Shown: positions 48,392-59,953 of the stretch, one piece after another | Numbering within the stretch: the stretch's first letter is position 1 | Layout: every line of letters begins with the position of its first letter | Assembly: GCA_030063045.1 (NCBI GenBank) | Contig: JAQSEB010000008.1 | Span: 930,001 to 994,000 of the forward strand | Reading direction: 5' to 3' | Length of the DNA: 64,000 nt | Origin: Pratylenchus scribneri | Lineage: Eukaryota; Nematoda; Chromadorea; Rhabditida; Pratylenchidae | The notes under the pieces: generated by a model | Databases searched by the model: none | Told to the model about the DNA's origin: nothing | What the model saw: the letters and a program-made list of their open reading frames with translations, nothing else | Made by a program: the position numbers and the translations under genes

Positions 48392-48753
48392 GGACATTTT
48401 GGGCGTTTGGGGATTTCGTCCATTGGTGGTTTCGGCGTATTTTCTCCTTTGAGGATTTCCCCCCATTTTGGGTGTTGGGGATTTCGTCTTTTGGGGGTTT
48501 CGTCCCATTTTCCTCTTTTGGGGATTTCGTCCATTGGGGATTTCGGGGTAACGCGGACTTTTCTCCCCAACCAAACATTTCTCCACAATCTTTCCCTCTT
48601 CCAAATGATACCTTCTCAGGAACGAGACTTTTTCTACTCTCCCCTCCCAGGGCCCTTTTTCCACTCTCTAAATTATTTGACGCCCTCACAATCAGCGTTT
48701 TCTTCTTTTCCATTGCTCCAATCCTTCATCCTTCTCATCCCATTTCTTTCCAT
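48392..48753. repeat. Partial third copy of the tandem unit
   Basis: It contains only the G-rich segment and the adjoining C/T-rich half, then diverges from the unit after TCTTTCCAT. It ends the tandem series. Confidence 0.95.
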
Positions 48754-49996
48754 TGTTTAATAGCCTAACCCCAATCCTCCTCTTCCCCAAATAATAAGTT
48801 GGGACTCTTACTTGAATTAGGGAAAGGTGGATGAGTCCATTCTCCATTCCCCTCGAATTTTATTTAACCACGTTTTATGACATCAACAAATATTGATTTG
48901 ATAAGTGAATAATTTTCGACAGATTAATATTTTTTTCTCAGCATTTTCAATACTTTTTTAGGCAATTTCAATGTTTTTTTCGGCGAATTAAATACTATTT
49001 TTTAAATTCCCCTCTCTGATGATGAATTATTATTTATTAATTATTAATATTATTTCAGAAATAATAAAAAAAAACATCAATTCATTCATTATAATTTCGA
49101 TATAAAACAGTCATATAAAGAAAATAGATCAAGATATGAATGGCACAGAGAATAATGAAAGCAATTTGGTTGGTTTTCCTCCTTATTGAATAATTCATAT
49201 AACAAAAAATTGCATTTTGATGGTAAAAGATATACTTCATTGGTCCCTCAAAAAAGAAGTAGTGGAGTGGACCTACAGCGAAAAATTATAGCTCATTCGA
49301 ATCGAAAGAGTTCAAAAACTGAGTCAATCTAGAGTTGGGGGAAGTTGCGGCGAATTGACTAATTTTTATAAAGATGCGAAAATGTTGCCGCGCATCATAA
49401 TTTTTTTTTGGCGAAATTCCAACATGGCGATACTTTAGACTTTAAAATTCTCATCCGCCCTAAACCCTAGCTCCTATACTGAAAACCAAGTACCAAGCTA
49501 GTCATAGCTTTAAGTATGAAGCAAAAATGACCACAACTTTTTATTTCGAGTTTTATTCGCAAATATTGGCAGATTCGAGCTCTGCTCATCGAGACGCGTC
49601 AATTGGACTATATTTGACCGAAATTTTTGTTAAAAAATTTTGAGATTCAACCCAAGAGCGGGGACTACCCTTCACTTTTTCAATTTTTGCGACTCCAAAA
49701 CTTTTTAACCAGACTTCCATCAATTTTTTCCACCTTGAGCTATCATTTTTCATTTGTCTATGTAGGTCCCCACTACTTTTCTTTTTTTTCGAGGGACCAA
49801 TGAACTATACCTTTACTTTTTTGATTCTATTGCAATTGAAATACAAAATACTATTATTAACACTAAATAAACCGATCAAAAATTTAAGGTGCTTTATAAA
49901 AAGTTGCTTGTTTTTTATTGTGATTTTTTGTAAAATTAGATTGTTTATATTAATTAAATTAAGCCATTTAAATTCTTAAATTTGCATAATTATAGC
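48754..49996. other. Spacer upstream of AAA/nuclease copy B
   Basis: AT-rich DNA containing a foldback element (49,222-49,816). A short plus frame at 49,138-49,190 (MNGTENNESNLVG) could be a first exon of the following gene, but nothing confirms it. Confidence 0.5.
49222..49816. mobile_element. MITE-like element with imperfect inverted ends
   Basis: The left end has TATACTTCATTGGTCCCTC and AGTAGTGGAGTGGACCTACA. The right end, read inversely, has TATAGTTCATTGGTCCCTC and AGTAGTGGGGACCTACAT. The interior contains TCATCGAGACGCGTCAATTG, recalling the palindrome family at 14.9 kb. No coding frame is present. It lies just upstream of the AAA/nuclease copy B and perhaps in its first intron. Confidence 0.8.
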
Positions 49997-52900
49997 AATT
50001 CGTGCGCGGTTCGGCACAACGATCATCAGTTTTGAAACAGCCGAGGCCTATCGATTTGGAAAGACAGCAGGAATATGACAAAAAACTACCATTTTTTACT
50101 GGTGCCTCATCTTACGAGGAGCTTAAAAGTGGGAAAATTTTTGTCGATAAATCTCTCTTCATCAACGACATTATCAACTGTCAATCTAAAAATATTTGCT
50201 TCTGTCTACCAAAGGGCTTTGGTAAAACAATAAATTTGAAAATGGCTGAATCATTTTTCGATATGCCAAAGGAAGGGCCCATGAATGAATTAGACAAGTT
50301 TCCGAATCACGAACTGTTCGAAAGGACAGAAATGTTCCAGAACAAAAAAGATCTAGGTTTGTGTAGCCGTATTCTTCTCATTTAACAAATTTTTTATACA
50401 CATTAAGTTTCTGCTCATTTCGGGAAGCATCCCGTTATTTATATGACACTGGCAACTGTGCGAGGCAAAACTATACAAATTGTGATGGAAAATTTCCGCC
50501 AAAGCCTTTCGAATGCCTGCGAGAAATTTCTCTATATTTATGGTATATATTTGATATTAATTTTCATTTTAAAATTTTTTATTTTCGATGGATTGGATGG
50601 AAGCAAACATGCATTGGATATTGGAGATTTCAATTTCTTGAAAGGCGCATATGAAAAAAACTTGAGTGAAGGAGAATTGCAATCATCATTGCATACTTTA
50701 TCGGGTATTGTAAAGAGATGGCACAATCGACGAGGCCATGGTAAGCCTATATGACTAAAAAATTTACTTTAATTTGAGAAAATTGATACAATTTACTAAA
50801 AAACGATTATCAAATAATCTAAGTACAATATTTGAAAAATTGATCGAATTGAATTATATGGGGTTTGTTCAACTCGCAGAGCTAGCCAATTTTTAGAGAC
50901 TGCTCGAAATTGTTGATTTTTTTGAACCTCCAATATATAATTTGTGCATTGGAACTTAACTGGTTTTTCATTTTTTATGCGCAGCGCAACCTCTATTAAG
51001 TTAAAACCGCCTTCTCTTTTTTATTTAAATTCAGATAAAATAATCAAATACTAAAGATGCTTTTCGATTAGCAAAATTAATTTTATTTAAATTTATGATT
51101 TAAAAATTGAAAATTTTATTTTTAGAATTTAATTTTTGATCTATTCATTCAGGCGTGAGCAAAGTAGTAATCTTGTTGGATGAATACGATAAACCCGTTA
51201 ATAATTTGCATCATATTATTGATGAAAATGAGCGAAAAGCGATAATTGGATTTCATGGGGAATTTTTGAATGCTACTTTCAAACACAATGAGGCAGCTTT
51301 TTTGGCCATTGCCGCTGGCGTATTCAAAACTGGATTGCCCGACGAATCACGCCTGGATTTTGAGAATTGCAATCTGATCAAAGGCGGCCCCGATATACAA
51401 CACTTTGGTTTTACTGATAAAGATGTTGCGGATATAATGGCGGAAAATGATATCAACATTAATGCAAATCATTTGAAATCCGTCAAACTTTGGTACAACG
51501 GTAAGCAAAAAATAATTGATTGAATTGGAATATTTTAATAAATATATTTATATAGTATATTAAAAAGTAAATATTTAATTTGATTTGTAAAAAAGTCAAT
51601 TTTTTTATAGCAAAAGTATTTTAATTTAGTTTTTATAGAGTTCGTTTAAGTTTTATGGCTTATGTGAAGGATTAATAATCCAACAGAAATTTGAGTCAGA
51701 ATTTTCAAAGTGAAAATTTTTTTAAAATTTCATTTTTGTGGGATGAGAATATTAAAATTAACTTTAGTAAAATTTCAAGATTATTTATATTATTCATTTC
51801 CAGGGTATTGTTGCGGCCTAATAGAAAATAATCTTTACAATCCATCCTCATTCACTCGCTTTTTGAACGGTTACATCAAAACAAGGAATGCATTGGCCGA
51901 TGCCGGTTTTGATCAATCGATTAATATTGCCAATGAATTGCGATCCTTTTTTACTGAAGATGCAAAATTAAAAGACCTCAAGAAATTGCTCAAACATCCA
52001 GAAGTTGCAGAACAGGTAAGGTAGCCAATGCCCTTTGAATAATGTTATAAAAAATAAAAATTAATACGCTTTTTATATTTTTTAACTGAAAATTTATTTT
52101 TTTTGAACAACTAAGTACATAATATAATTGTAAAATTGTAATATATATATTTTGCTATCACTGATATTGATATGATAACATTAGTAGAGCATTGAAAAAT
52201 TGAAAGCGAAATAAAAACACCGAAAAACCTGAAATTTAAATCTATAAATTTTGATTCCACCAGTCTATGAATTCCGCCAAATTATTAATAAAAGCTTGTT
52301 TTATGGAAATAGAATTAAATTAATTGTTTAATTTTGCAGTTGAATATGCTTCTCTTCAGTGAACCAGAAGCAACATTCCATGAAAATGCGCCTTCAACAA
52401 GATTGGGTAGCCTTCAAAAGTCACTCTCCCAACTGGGAATTGGTATTTCTACTTCCCGAGGGAAAAAAACCACTTGGCGACGGATCACTTACAGCCAATT
52501 GACCGAAAATTTTTGTCTCGAACATTACAATGAGTTGGCTATAATTAACAACGATTTGGACACATTGAAGGCATACCCAAATTTTGTTCCATTATTCTTC
52601 TCATATCTATTTCAAATGGGCTACTTGACCGTCAACAAAGGAGAGTTGTGTGTGCCGAACGAAGAGATAAGGTGGGCTGAATACGATGGCCAATTTAGTA
52701 TCCAATTTCAATAAGTTAAATTAGGAGCAACCAAAACTATTTCTTTTTTTACAATTTTTTAAATTTTAATTTTGCAGAATTTATATGAAGCTATTGATGA
52801 TCCCATATTATATCAAAATATATTCTTTTTCACAAGAGGACGGAAATGCTGTCACCGATGAAATGCGTGAACTTGTCTACGTTGATGGATTGAGCAGAGA

Positions 52901-53990
52901 AGATTTCCGATCAAAATTCATGAATCTAAAGTAAGCCATGAAATCAGAAACAATATTTATTAATTTATAAATTTTTACAAAAAAAAATACCTAATTATTT
53001 ATTAATAATATTGGTGAGTATGAGTATTGACCGTTCAATGCTCAACCCAAACGGTTTCAAATAAAATTTCTTAGTTTTATTATTTTCTTGATATTTTTAT
53101 TAAAAATTAATTACAATAGAATATGTTTATAAAGGGAGCGGATTTATATTAATAAAAAATACTGAAATTTTGATGAAAGTGTTGATGAAAAAATCGCAAA
53201 AATACAGAAATATTGATATAAATAATGGCGGCCATAAAATGGCAAAATATTGATGAATATTGGAATAAAAATCCTTGCAAATCAACAAAAAAAGGATACT
53301 TGTTAAATATTCGTTTCAGGCCATTTCAATTTCGCAAACGAATTGAAATCAATATGAATCCGTTCCCTAATAATTAGAGCTCTTTGATCAGCTAGAATAT
53401 AAAATTTATTAAACTATTAAAAATTTTTATTTTTTATTAATTAATTCACTTTGCCCTTTCTGTCGAACTTTAAGCAAGAAAAAATTTAAAAAAAATTTTT
53501 TATTTCCTAAAATTATCTTATAAAAAATTATTCACAAATTCTTTCAATTTACATTTGTAGATTGAAATTGGATAAATTTTTCAAAGTTGTTTCGTTGGAT
53601 TCAATCAAAAATGAATTCTTCCCCCATGCCATGCTCACCTATTTATTGGCCAGAATTCATGGGCTCAAAGAACCGGTTTATGATGAGAACAAGAAGACAG
53701 CGAATGGAGAGGAATTGAGAATGGATTTATCATTCCACTTGAATAAAACAACCGTGATTGTTGAAATGAAAGCCGGTGGTGGCGGCGAACATTCGGCCGA
53801 AACAGCATTCACGGAGGCTCGATATTATCGGAAATTATTTGAGGGCCGAACAGACATCGATCGATTCATTTATATTGGCATCAGTGTGTCAAAAACATAC
53901 AAGAAAGAAGTGCGAATTGCCTACGATATAGTCAATGGGAAAGTGCAACCAACAAAAACATATCCTACTCCTCAGAATTGCAAAGAATAA
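49997..53990 (+). CDS. Predicted AAA-ATPase / PD-(D/E)XK nuclease protein, copy B
   Basis: Plus-strand exons near 49,997-50,354, 50,408-50,750, 51,154-51,500, 51,804-52,014, 52,340-52,670, 52,779-52,932 and 53,565-53,990. The first exon follows an acceptor (TTATAG), so a 5' exon is missing; the frame has a GTG, not an ATG, near 50,002. Order of motifs: LPFFTGASSYEELKSGKIFV, VDKSLFINDII, Walker A-like LPKGFGKTINLKM, HPVIYMTLATVRG, Walker B KVVILLDEYDKPV, FLAIAAGVFKTGLP, LWYNGYCCGLIENNLYNPSS, FFSYLFQMGYLTV, VPNEEIR, then the nuclease part with MDLSFHLNKTTVIVEMKAGG and a following AETAFTEARYY helix. This is the full layout of the predicted AAA-ATPase-like plus PD-(D/E)XK family. A stretch at about 50,545-50,590 (GIYLILIFILKF) looks like an unspliced intron but lacks an acceptor AG. 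The gene lies head-outward from copy A across the tandem mosaic. Confidence 0.85.
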
Positions 53991-54640
53991 ATCGCATTTT
54001 CCGAAAATTGGTAAGCCCATTATTTTAATAGTTGAAAATGCATTATAAATAATGGATGGAAAAATGTTTCAGAAGATTTGAAAAAAAATTTTAGATTATT
54101 ATTCAATTATCCATATTTTTCAATTTTGGGGATAACTTATGGTTTGGAGAAAAAATCTGTTGACAGATAATATGGTAATAAATGTTCTCCTCCTCCACGT
54201 TCCCTGTTTTCGATATGGAAGATTTAGCGGAAGAACCCTTTAAAATGTTATTTTGAGAACCAAAAAAAAGGGAAAAATCTAAACTCGTAAAGAAACGGAT
54301 AATTCCCGTCAACTCAATTTATTTATTAAATAAAATTAAAATTAATTATATCATTTATAGATAATCGAACATATGAGAAACCGGAAGATGTGGATTGCGC
54401 CCGTATTTAATTTTCAAATTGAAGTGAGAAAAGAATCGTCCCATTGATCAAATTTATATTTGATTTTAATTATATTATACAATATTTCCCTGATTTCATT
54501 TGTTAAAAAGACTTTAAATCATTTTTCATTTATCATATTTGAATTTAATGAATAAATAAAATTTTCATTCTTCATCCATTGCACAATTATTGGATAAAAT
54601 AAAAAAAAATATTTTATTTGTTCCGTAATGGTGTTGAGAA
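53991..54640. other. Intergenic AT-rich DNA
   Basis: The 3' flank of AAA/nuclease copy B. The minus frame at 54,103-54,312 has no supporting motif and no start or splice context, so I do not call it. Confidence 0.5.
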
Positions 54641-54644
54641 TAGC

Positions 54645-56655
54645 GGAAATTTGGTGCTGTGGCATTTCCCCAGAAGTGCCAAATTGTTGCATTTCCCTAA
54701 AAAAGTGCCAAATTGTTGCATTTCCCTAAAAAAGTGCCAAATTGTTGCGTTTCCCTAAAAAAGTCCCAAATTGTTGCATTTCCCTAAAAAAGTGCCAAAA
54801 TAATAAAAGTGAAATAGGCTAGAAAATTAGAAAATGCTATTTAAAATCAGAAGAGGGTGAAATAAAATCAGAATAGGAATAAAATCAGAATGGGTCAGAA
54901 TAAAATCAGAACAGGTGAAAATAAAATCAGAATAGGAATAAAATCAGAATGGGTCAGAATAAAATCAGAATGGGTCAGAATAAAATCAGAATGGGTCAGA
55001 ATAAAATCAGAATGGGTCAGAATAAAATCAGAATATAATTAGAACTAAAAGAAATAATTGTTTTAATCAATATAAAATTAGAACCGTATTTAATGATATT
55101 TGTTTTCCCACTGTTCTGATTTGATTTCGACCCGTTCTGATTTTATTTCGACCCGTTCTGATTTTATTCTGAACCATTCTGATTTGATTTCGACCCGTTC
55201 TGACCTGATTTCGACTAGTTCTGATCTGATTTCGACCCGTTCTGATTTTATTTCGACCCGTTCTGATTTTCGACCCGTTCTGATTTGTTTTCCCACTTTT
55301 CTGATCTGATTTCGACTAGTTCTGATCAGAGATTGGTATACATGGAAATTTTCTAACTATACTCTACATTTACATATACATGACCTCATGTATATCTAAG
55401 TATACATTTACATATACATTTTTTATTTCATATATATGTAGAGTATATGTATATGTAGAGTATAGCAGTTTTCCTATACATTTTCCTATACATTTTCGAA
55501 AATTTTAATTTATAATAAAAAAATTTTCTTTTATTTAAAATGACAATAAATGTAATAAATATTGCAAAATTTATATCGAGTAACAATTAATCAAATTTCC
55601 TTTGTTCAAATGGATAAATATTTCTGGTTTAAAAGTTCAGAACAAATTCTGTATCTGTTCCTTCTTTTTTCCTTTTGTTCAAATGGATGAATAATTTATG
55701 ATTTTCCATTCCTTTTTCTCTTTATTAATGTCAAAAAATTGCCAAGCTGGATCTGTTCGTTTGGATTTGGTTTTGGAAACCTCTTGTTCCTGATTTTCAT
55801 CTCTTTCTTCATTCAAAATAATTTCATTCAAATTAGAGCCGGCATTTTGCTGATTTCCATCTTCTTGTTCATTAATAATATCATCCATATCCATATTTAA
55901 AATTCTGAAAAGATATATTAAAATATATATTCAATAATTATTTTTAATTATTAAAATATAATTGCTTTTATGAATAAAAGATATTCGAATATTCAACTTT
56001 TACACTTGTGCAGAATGGAGCAATAAATAAATTGTCACTTTTTGAAAAAAAAATTACAAAATGCCAGAAAAAAATATGAAAAAATAAGGAAATTCCCTTA
56101 ATTTTGATGTATAGAAATCAAGCTATATGTATAGCAAAATGTATAGGAAAACACCTCTACATATACATAATATTTTCCAGCTATACTCTACATCCACATA
56201 TACATGGCCTCTTGTAAACGTATATGTATATGTATAGAATTGTATATGTATATGTATAGAATCACCTATACATATACATTTTCCTATATATATACCAATC
56301 TCTGGTTCTGATCTGATTTCGACCCGTTCTGATTTTATTTCTCCTTGTTCTAATTTTATTTTCACCTGTTCTGATTTTATTTCTATTTGTTCTGATTTTA
56401 AATACCATTTTCTAATCTAATCGATTTCACTTTTATTATTTTGGCACTTTTTTAGGGAAATGCAACAATTTGGCACTTTTTTAGGGAAATGCAACAATTT
56501 GGCACTTTTTTAGGGAAATGCAAAAATTTGGCACTTTTGGGGAAACGCAACAATTTGGCACTTTTGGGGAAACACAACAATTTGGCACTTTTTAGGGAAA
56601 CGCAACAATTTGGCACTTTTGGGGAAACGCACAACCGCGGGAAATTTTGGGAAAA
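54645..56655. mobile_element. Compound foldback element around a BED-like fragment
   Basis: The left arm carries four AAGTGCCAAATTGTTGCATT units (54,687-54,800), a CAGAATGGGTCAGAATAAAA minisatellite (54,840-55,035), GATTTCGACCCGTTCTGATT repeats (55,110-55,320), GAGATTGGTATACATGG and a TATACATATACAT block. The right arm has the reverse complements in inverse order: TATACCAATCTCTG (about 56,280-56,295), ATTTCTATTTGTTCTGATTT, and GCAACAATTTGGCACTTTTT units (56,440-56,630). The centre encodes a BED-finger-like fragment. It looks like a decayed DNA transposon with repetitive subterminal regions. Confidence 0.75.
55679..55894 (-). pseudogene. BED zinc-finger-like fragment, possible hAT transposase remnant
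   Basis: A 71-codon minus frame. An acidic N-terminus (DMDDIINEQEDGNQQ) is followed by KSKRTDPAWQFFDINKEKKE, which resembles the start of a BED finger (basic, then S/D-x-W-x-F/Y-F). The Cys pair and His-Cys pair that complete a BED finger are absent. Its location at the centre of an inverted-repeat element supports a transposon origin. It is short, so chance is possible. Confidence 0.4.
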
Positions 56656-56903
56656 AAGAAGGCCAGCAGCTTAGGAATGAGAAATTGTTCAAAAATTTAG
56701 TCAAGTTGAAGATTATCCATATTTTTTCGAAATGAAGGGTCCCCCTATAGGTGATTAGAATTAGGTTAACAGGGATGCCATAATACCAGATTTTTCGGGC
56801 ATTTTCCAGAATTTTGATGTCCCTACCAGAATTTAATCGATGCCAGATTTTTGCCAGTTTTTTCAAAATTTACCAGTTCCAGATTTTTAAATTTTTACTA
56901 AAA

Positions 56904-57735
56904 ATTAAATGTGTTTTCGTTTGCTAAGATTGTAATTGTGTTTTCGCTTGCTAAAATTGTAATTGTGTTTTCGTTTGCTAAGATTGTAATTGTGTTTTCG
57001 CTTGCTAAAATTGTAATTGCGTTTTCCTTGCTAAGATTGTAATTGTGTTTTCGCTTGCTAAAATTGTAATTGTGTTTTCCTTGCTAAGATTGTAATTGTG
57101 TTTCCGCTTGCTAAAATTGTAATTGTGTTTTCGTTTGCTAAGATTGTAATTGTGTTTCCGCTTGCTAAAATTGTAATTGTGTTTTCGTTTGCTAAGATTG
57201 TAATTGTGTTTTCGCTTGCTAAAATTGTAATTATGTTTTCGTTTGCTAAGATTGTAATTGTGATTTCGCTTGCTAATTTGTGTTTTCGCCTAAGATTGTA
57301 ATTGTATTTTCGTTTGCTAAGATTGTAATTGTGTTTTCGTTTGCTAATAAGATTGTTATTGTATTTTCGTTTGCTAAGATTGTAATTGTGTTTTCGCTTG
57401 CTAAATTGTGTTTTCGCCTAAGATTGTAATTGTATTTTCGTTTGCTAAGATTGTAATTGTGTTTTCGTTTGCTAATAAGATTGTAATTGTATTTTCGTTT
57501 GCTAAGATTGTAATTGTGTTTTCGCCTGCTAAGATTGTAATTGTATTTTCGCCTGCTAAGATTGTAATTGTGTTTTCGCCTGCTAAGATTGTAATTGTGT
57601 TTTCGCCTGCTAAGATTGTAATTGTGTTTTCGCCTGCTAAGATTGTAATTGTGTTTTCGCCTGCTAAGATTGTAATTGTGTTTTCGCCTGCTAAGATTGT
57701 AATTGTGTTTTTGCTTGCTAAGATTGTATTCAACT
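56904..57735. repeat. 27-bp minisatellite
   Basis: The tandem unit is TTGTAATTGTGTTTTCGCTT followed by GCTAARA, about 30 copies. Variants are CGTTTGC, CGCTTGC, CGCCTGC and shorter units. The last third (57,510-57,720) is more homogeneous. Open frames on both strands result from the 27-bp period. Confidence 0.97.
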
Positions 57736-58080
57736 TAACCTTCTCGCCATAGTGAAGTAAAAACTGATTCTGGAGGATTCGACCATTGAGTGGGAATTGA
57801 TGATCCTAGATTAATTAAAACCAATCTTAAAATCCTCAAAGACATTTGTTCCGATTTTGCTTCAAATTCAGTAATAGCAATCATCATAGTTGGGTTGTGG
57901 TCATCATTATAGAAGAGGTGGATGGGGAAGTTAATGGAAAAAAATATTGTAGAACAGCGTGAATGCATAATTCATCATTTAATCCATTAAATTTAAAATT
58001 ACAATTTATTCAATGAATATTCTAAGAATTAATTTCCATCTCCTCTCCTCAATCAAATTGTTTTTTGCTTCAAATATTCT
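57736..58080. other. Spacer between minisatellite and EF-hand gene
   Basis: About 345 bp with no gene I can support. The 77-codon minus frame across 57,735-57,968 is not backed by any motif. Confidence 0.45.
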
Positions 58081-59454
58081 TCATTTTACGGCCAATTCAT
58101 TGACCATTTCCGTCACATGTGGAAGGCCCCAATGGGCCAAATGATGGTTGACGGATTCGGCAAATTCTTTGCCCAGCTGGAACCATGCATCCTTTTGTTC
58201 TTTCGACAATTTCGCTTTCGTCTCCAAAAAGCCCGTCCAAACTGTCCAAAACGCGTTCCAAAGGCCGGGCTCCATTTTGAATTGCCGATGACGATACCAT
58301 CTATTTATGAGGGAAGTGAAGAACAATATTTTTGGGGGAAATTATGCAAATAATGAACCACCTTATTGTCGTAAACATTTGCGGTCAAATGCAGTGCCAA
58401 TAACAGCCGTTGGCCCTGTTCTGTAGAAAAAAATTATTGGAATTTAATTTATGTGAATTTATGGTAAATAATAGTTTAATGATTGAAATTCGTAAATGAA
58501 ATGAATTTATTCAATGAATCATCAAATCATTATCAAATTTTTATTTTATTCATTTTCTTCTTCTTCAATTTCTTTCTACTTCTTTTCTTCAATTTCCAAC
58601 TCTTTTCGAGTCACAAATCCGTCGCAATCTTTGTCATCATGTGCAAAAACTTTCTTCAACCAATCATCCAATGGGACAACCGCTTTGGTCACATAGTTCT
58701 TGAAATCCTCAAAATTCAATTTGCCGTCTCCATCTTTGTCAGCTTCCTTTAAATCAAAAATTTTAATAAATGACTGTAATTATAAAGTTCTAAAAAAACA
58801 AAATTTTTATTACTCTTTAATCCAACATTTTATCAAAATATAGCTTCATAAAGAATGAAAGGCAAAAAATTAGTTTTTGATACATTAAAATTTTTGCGAT
58901 CAAACGATCAATTTGGATTCCAATATAGACCATATTCTAAACTGTTAATGAGCTCTATCTGGTTCGGGAGTCGCCATTTCTTCAGGTAATGGAATTCGGG
59001 AAAACAGAGAGTCAAAATTTTCTGCGTTTCCCAAATGAATTCCCGAAAAGGAGCCAACAATTAAAATTCGTAATCTAAGCTTATAGGCTTATGCCCTACT
59101 GCTTTTAAGATGATTAAATAAGATATTTATCTTAAAATAAGCCAAAATATTTCACAAAAATTTGCTTCATTTTAATATTGAAAAAAGTAGAATTAGAATA
59201 GAAGCAACTAATTTTAATAGCCACCTCTATAGTTCTAAAAAAATGAAATTAATTAGCAAAATTATTCTGTCTTAATTTTGAGTAAATTCATTTTATTCAA
59301 TTCTTTATTATTCACTAGCCTTGAAAGCATCTTTTGGGTCTTCCATTTCCGGTGGCGAGAATGTTGTTGTGCATGCGCAACAATCATCCCCTGAGGCAAA
59401 TTGCAAAAATGAATTTAAAAGTATAGGCAACAGAAAAACATAGAAAGGAGTCAT
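58081..59454 (-). CDS. Secreted EF-hand calcium-binding protein
   Basis: Minus-strand exons near 59,454-59,320, 58,747-58,580, 58,431-58,370 and 58,297-58,081. The start gives a signal peptide (MTPFYVFLLPILLNSFLQFA, cleavage likely after SG) followed by DDCCACTTTFSPPEMEDPKD. The second exon carries two EF-hand loops, DKDGDGKLNFED and DDKDCDGFVTRK, both with acidic residues at the expected loop positions. The remaining exons encode QGQRLLLALHLTANVYDNK and a Trp-rich tail (LWNAFWTVWTGF, HHLAHWGLPHVTEMVNELAV). Residues joining exon 1 to the EF-hand exon were not all located, so one more exon may exist in 58,750-59,320. The product should be an extracellular or secretory-pathway calcium-binding protein. 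The specific family is not recognised. Confidence 0.7.
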
Positions 59455-59953
59455 TTTGAGGTCGGTATTGGCTTTTTAGGTCGAATAAAATTGGTTAAAG
59501 ATTTTAAAGAGAGAAAAAATGGATTCGTAGAATTTGATAAAATGGAAAAAATTTATTCAACAAAAATTGCCAACATCACAAAAAGTGGAAAGATATTTTA
59601 TGGAAATTATACGGTAAAAATTATCGTAGTAATGGAATTTGGGGGATGGAAGGGAAAGTGGATTGGAAGAGGCGACAAGGAACTTTCACTCAAATCGCCA
59701 AATTGAGATGGAGGAAAGGAATCAGCGATGGATTCATGAATTTCTATGTTTATTAATTTTAGTAAATTTATATCCGTACGGTGTGCTAGATAGTAAATAA
59801 AAACCAAAATTGCCAAAATTTAAATATTTTGTATATTTCGTTATAAAATAAACGGATTATTTATGATTTTTGAATAAAAGAAATTTATAGAACAATAAAC
59901 AGATTATTTTGATTATACATTGGATGAATAAATTTAATATTCATTTCCCATTC

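Noticed and set aside
55090..57752. Repetitive proteins (SERVEIKSE, TITILAGEN, AKIVIVFS types)
   Set aside because: They are translations of 21-27 bp minisatellites, open on both strands.
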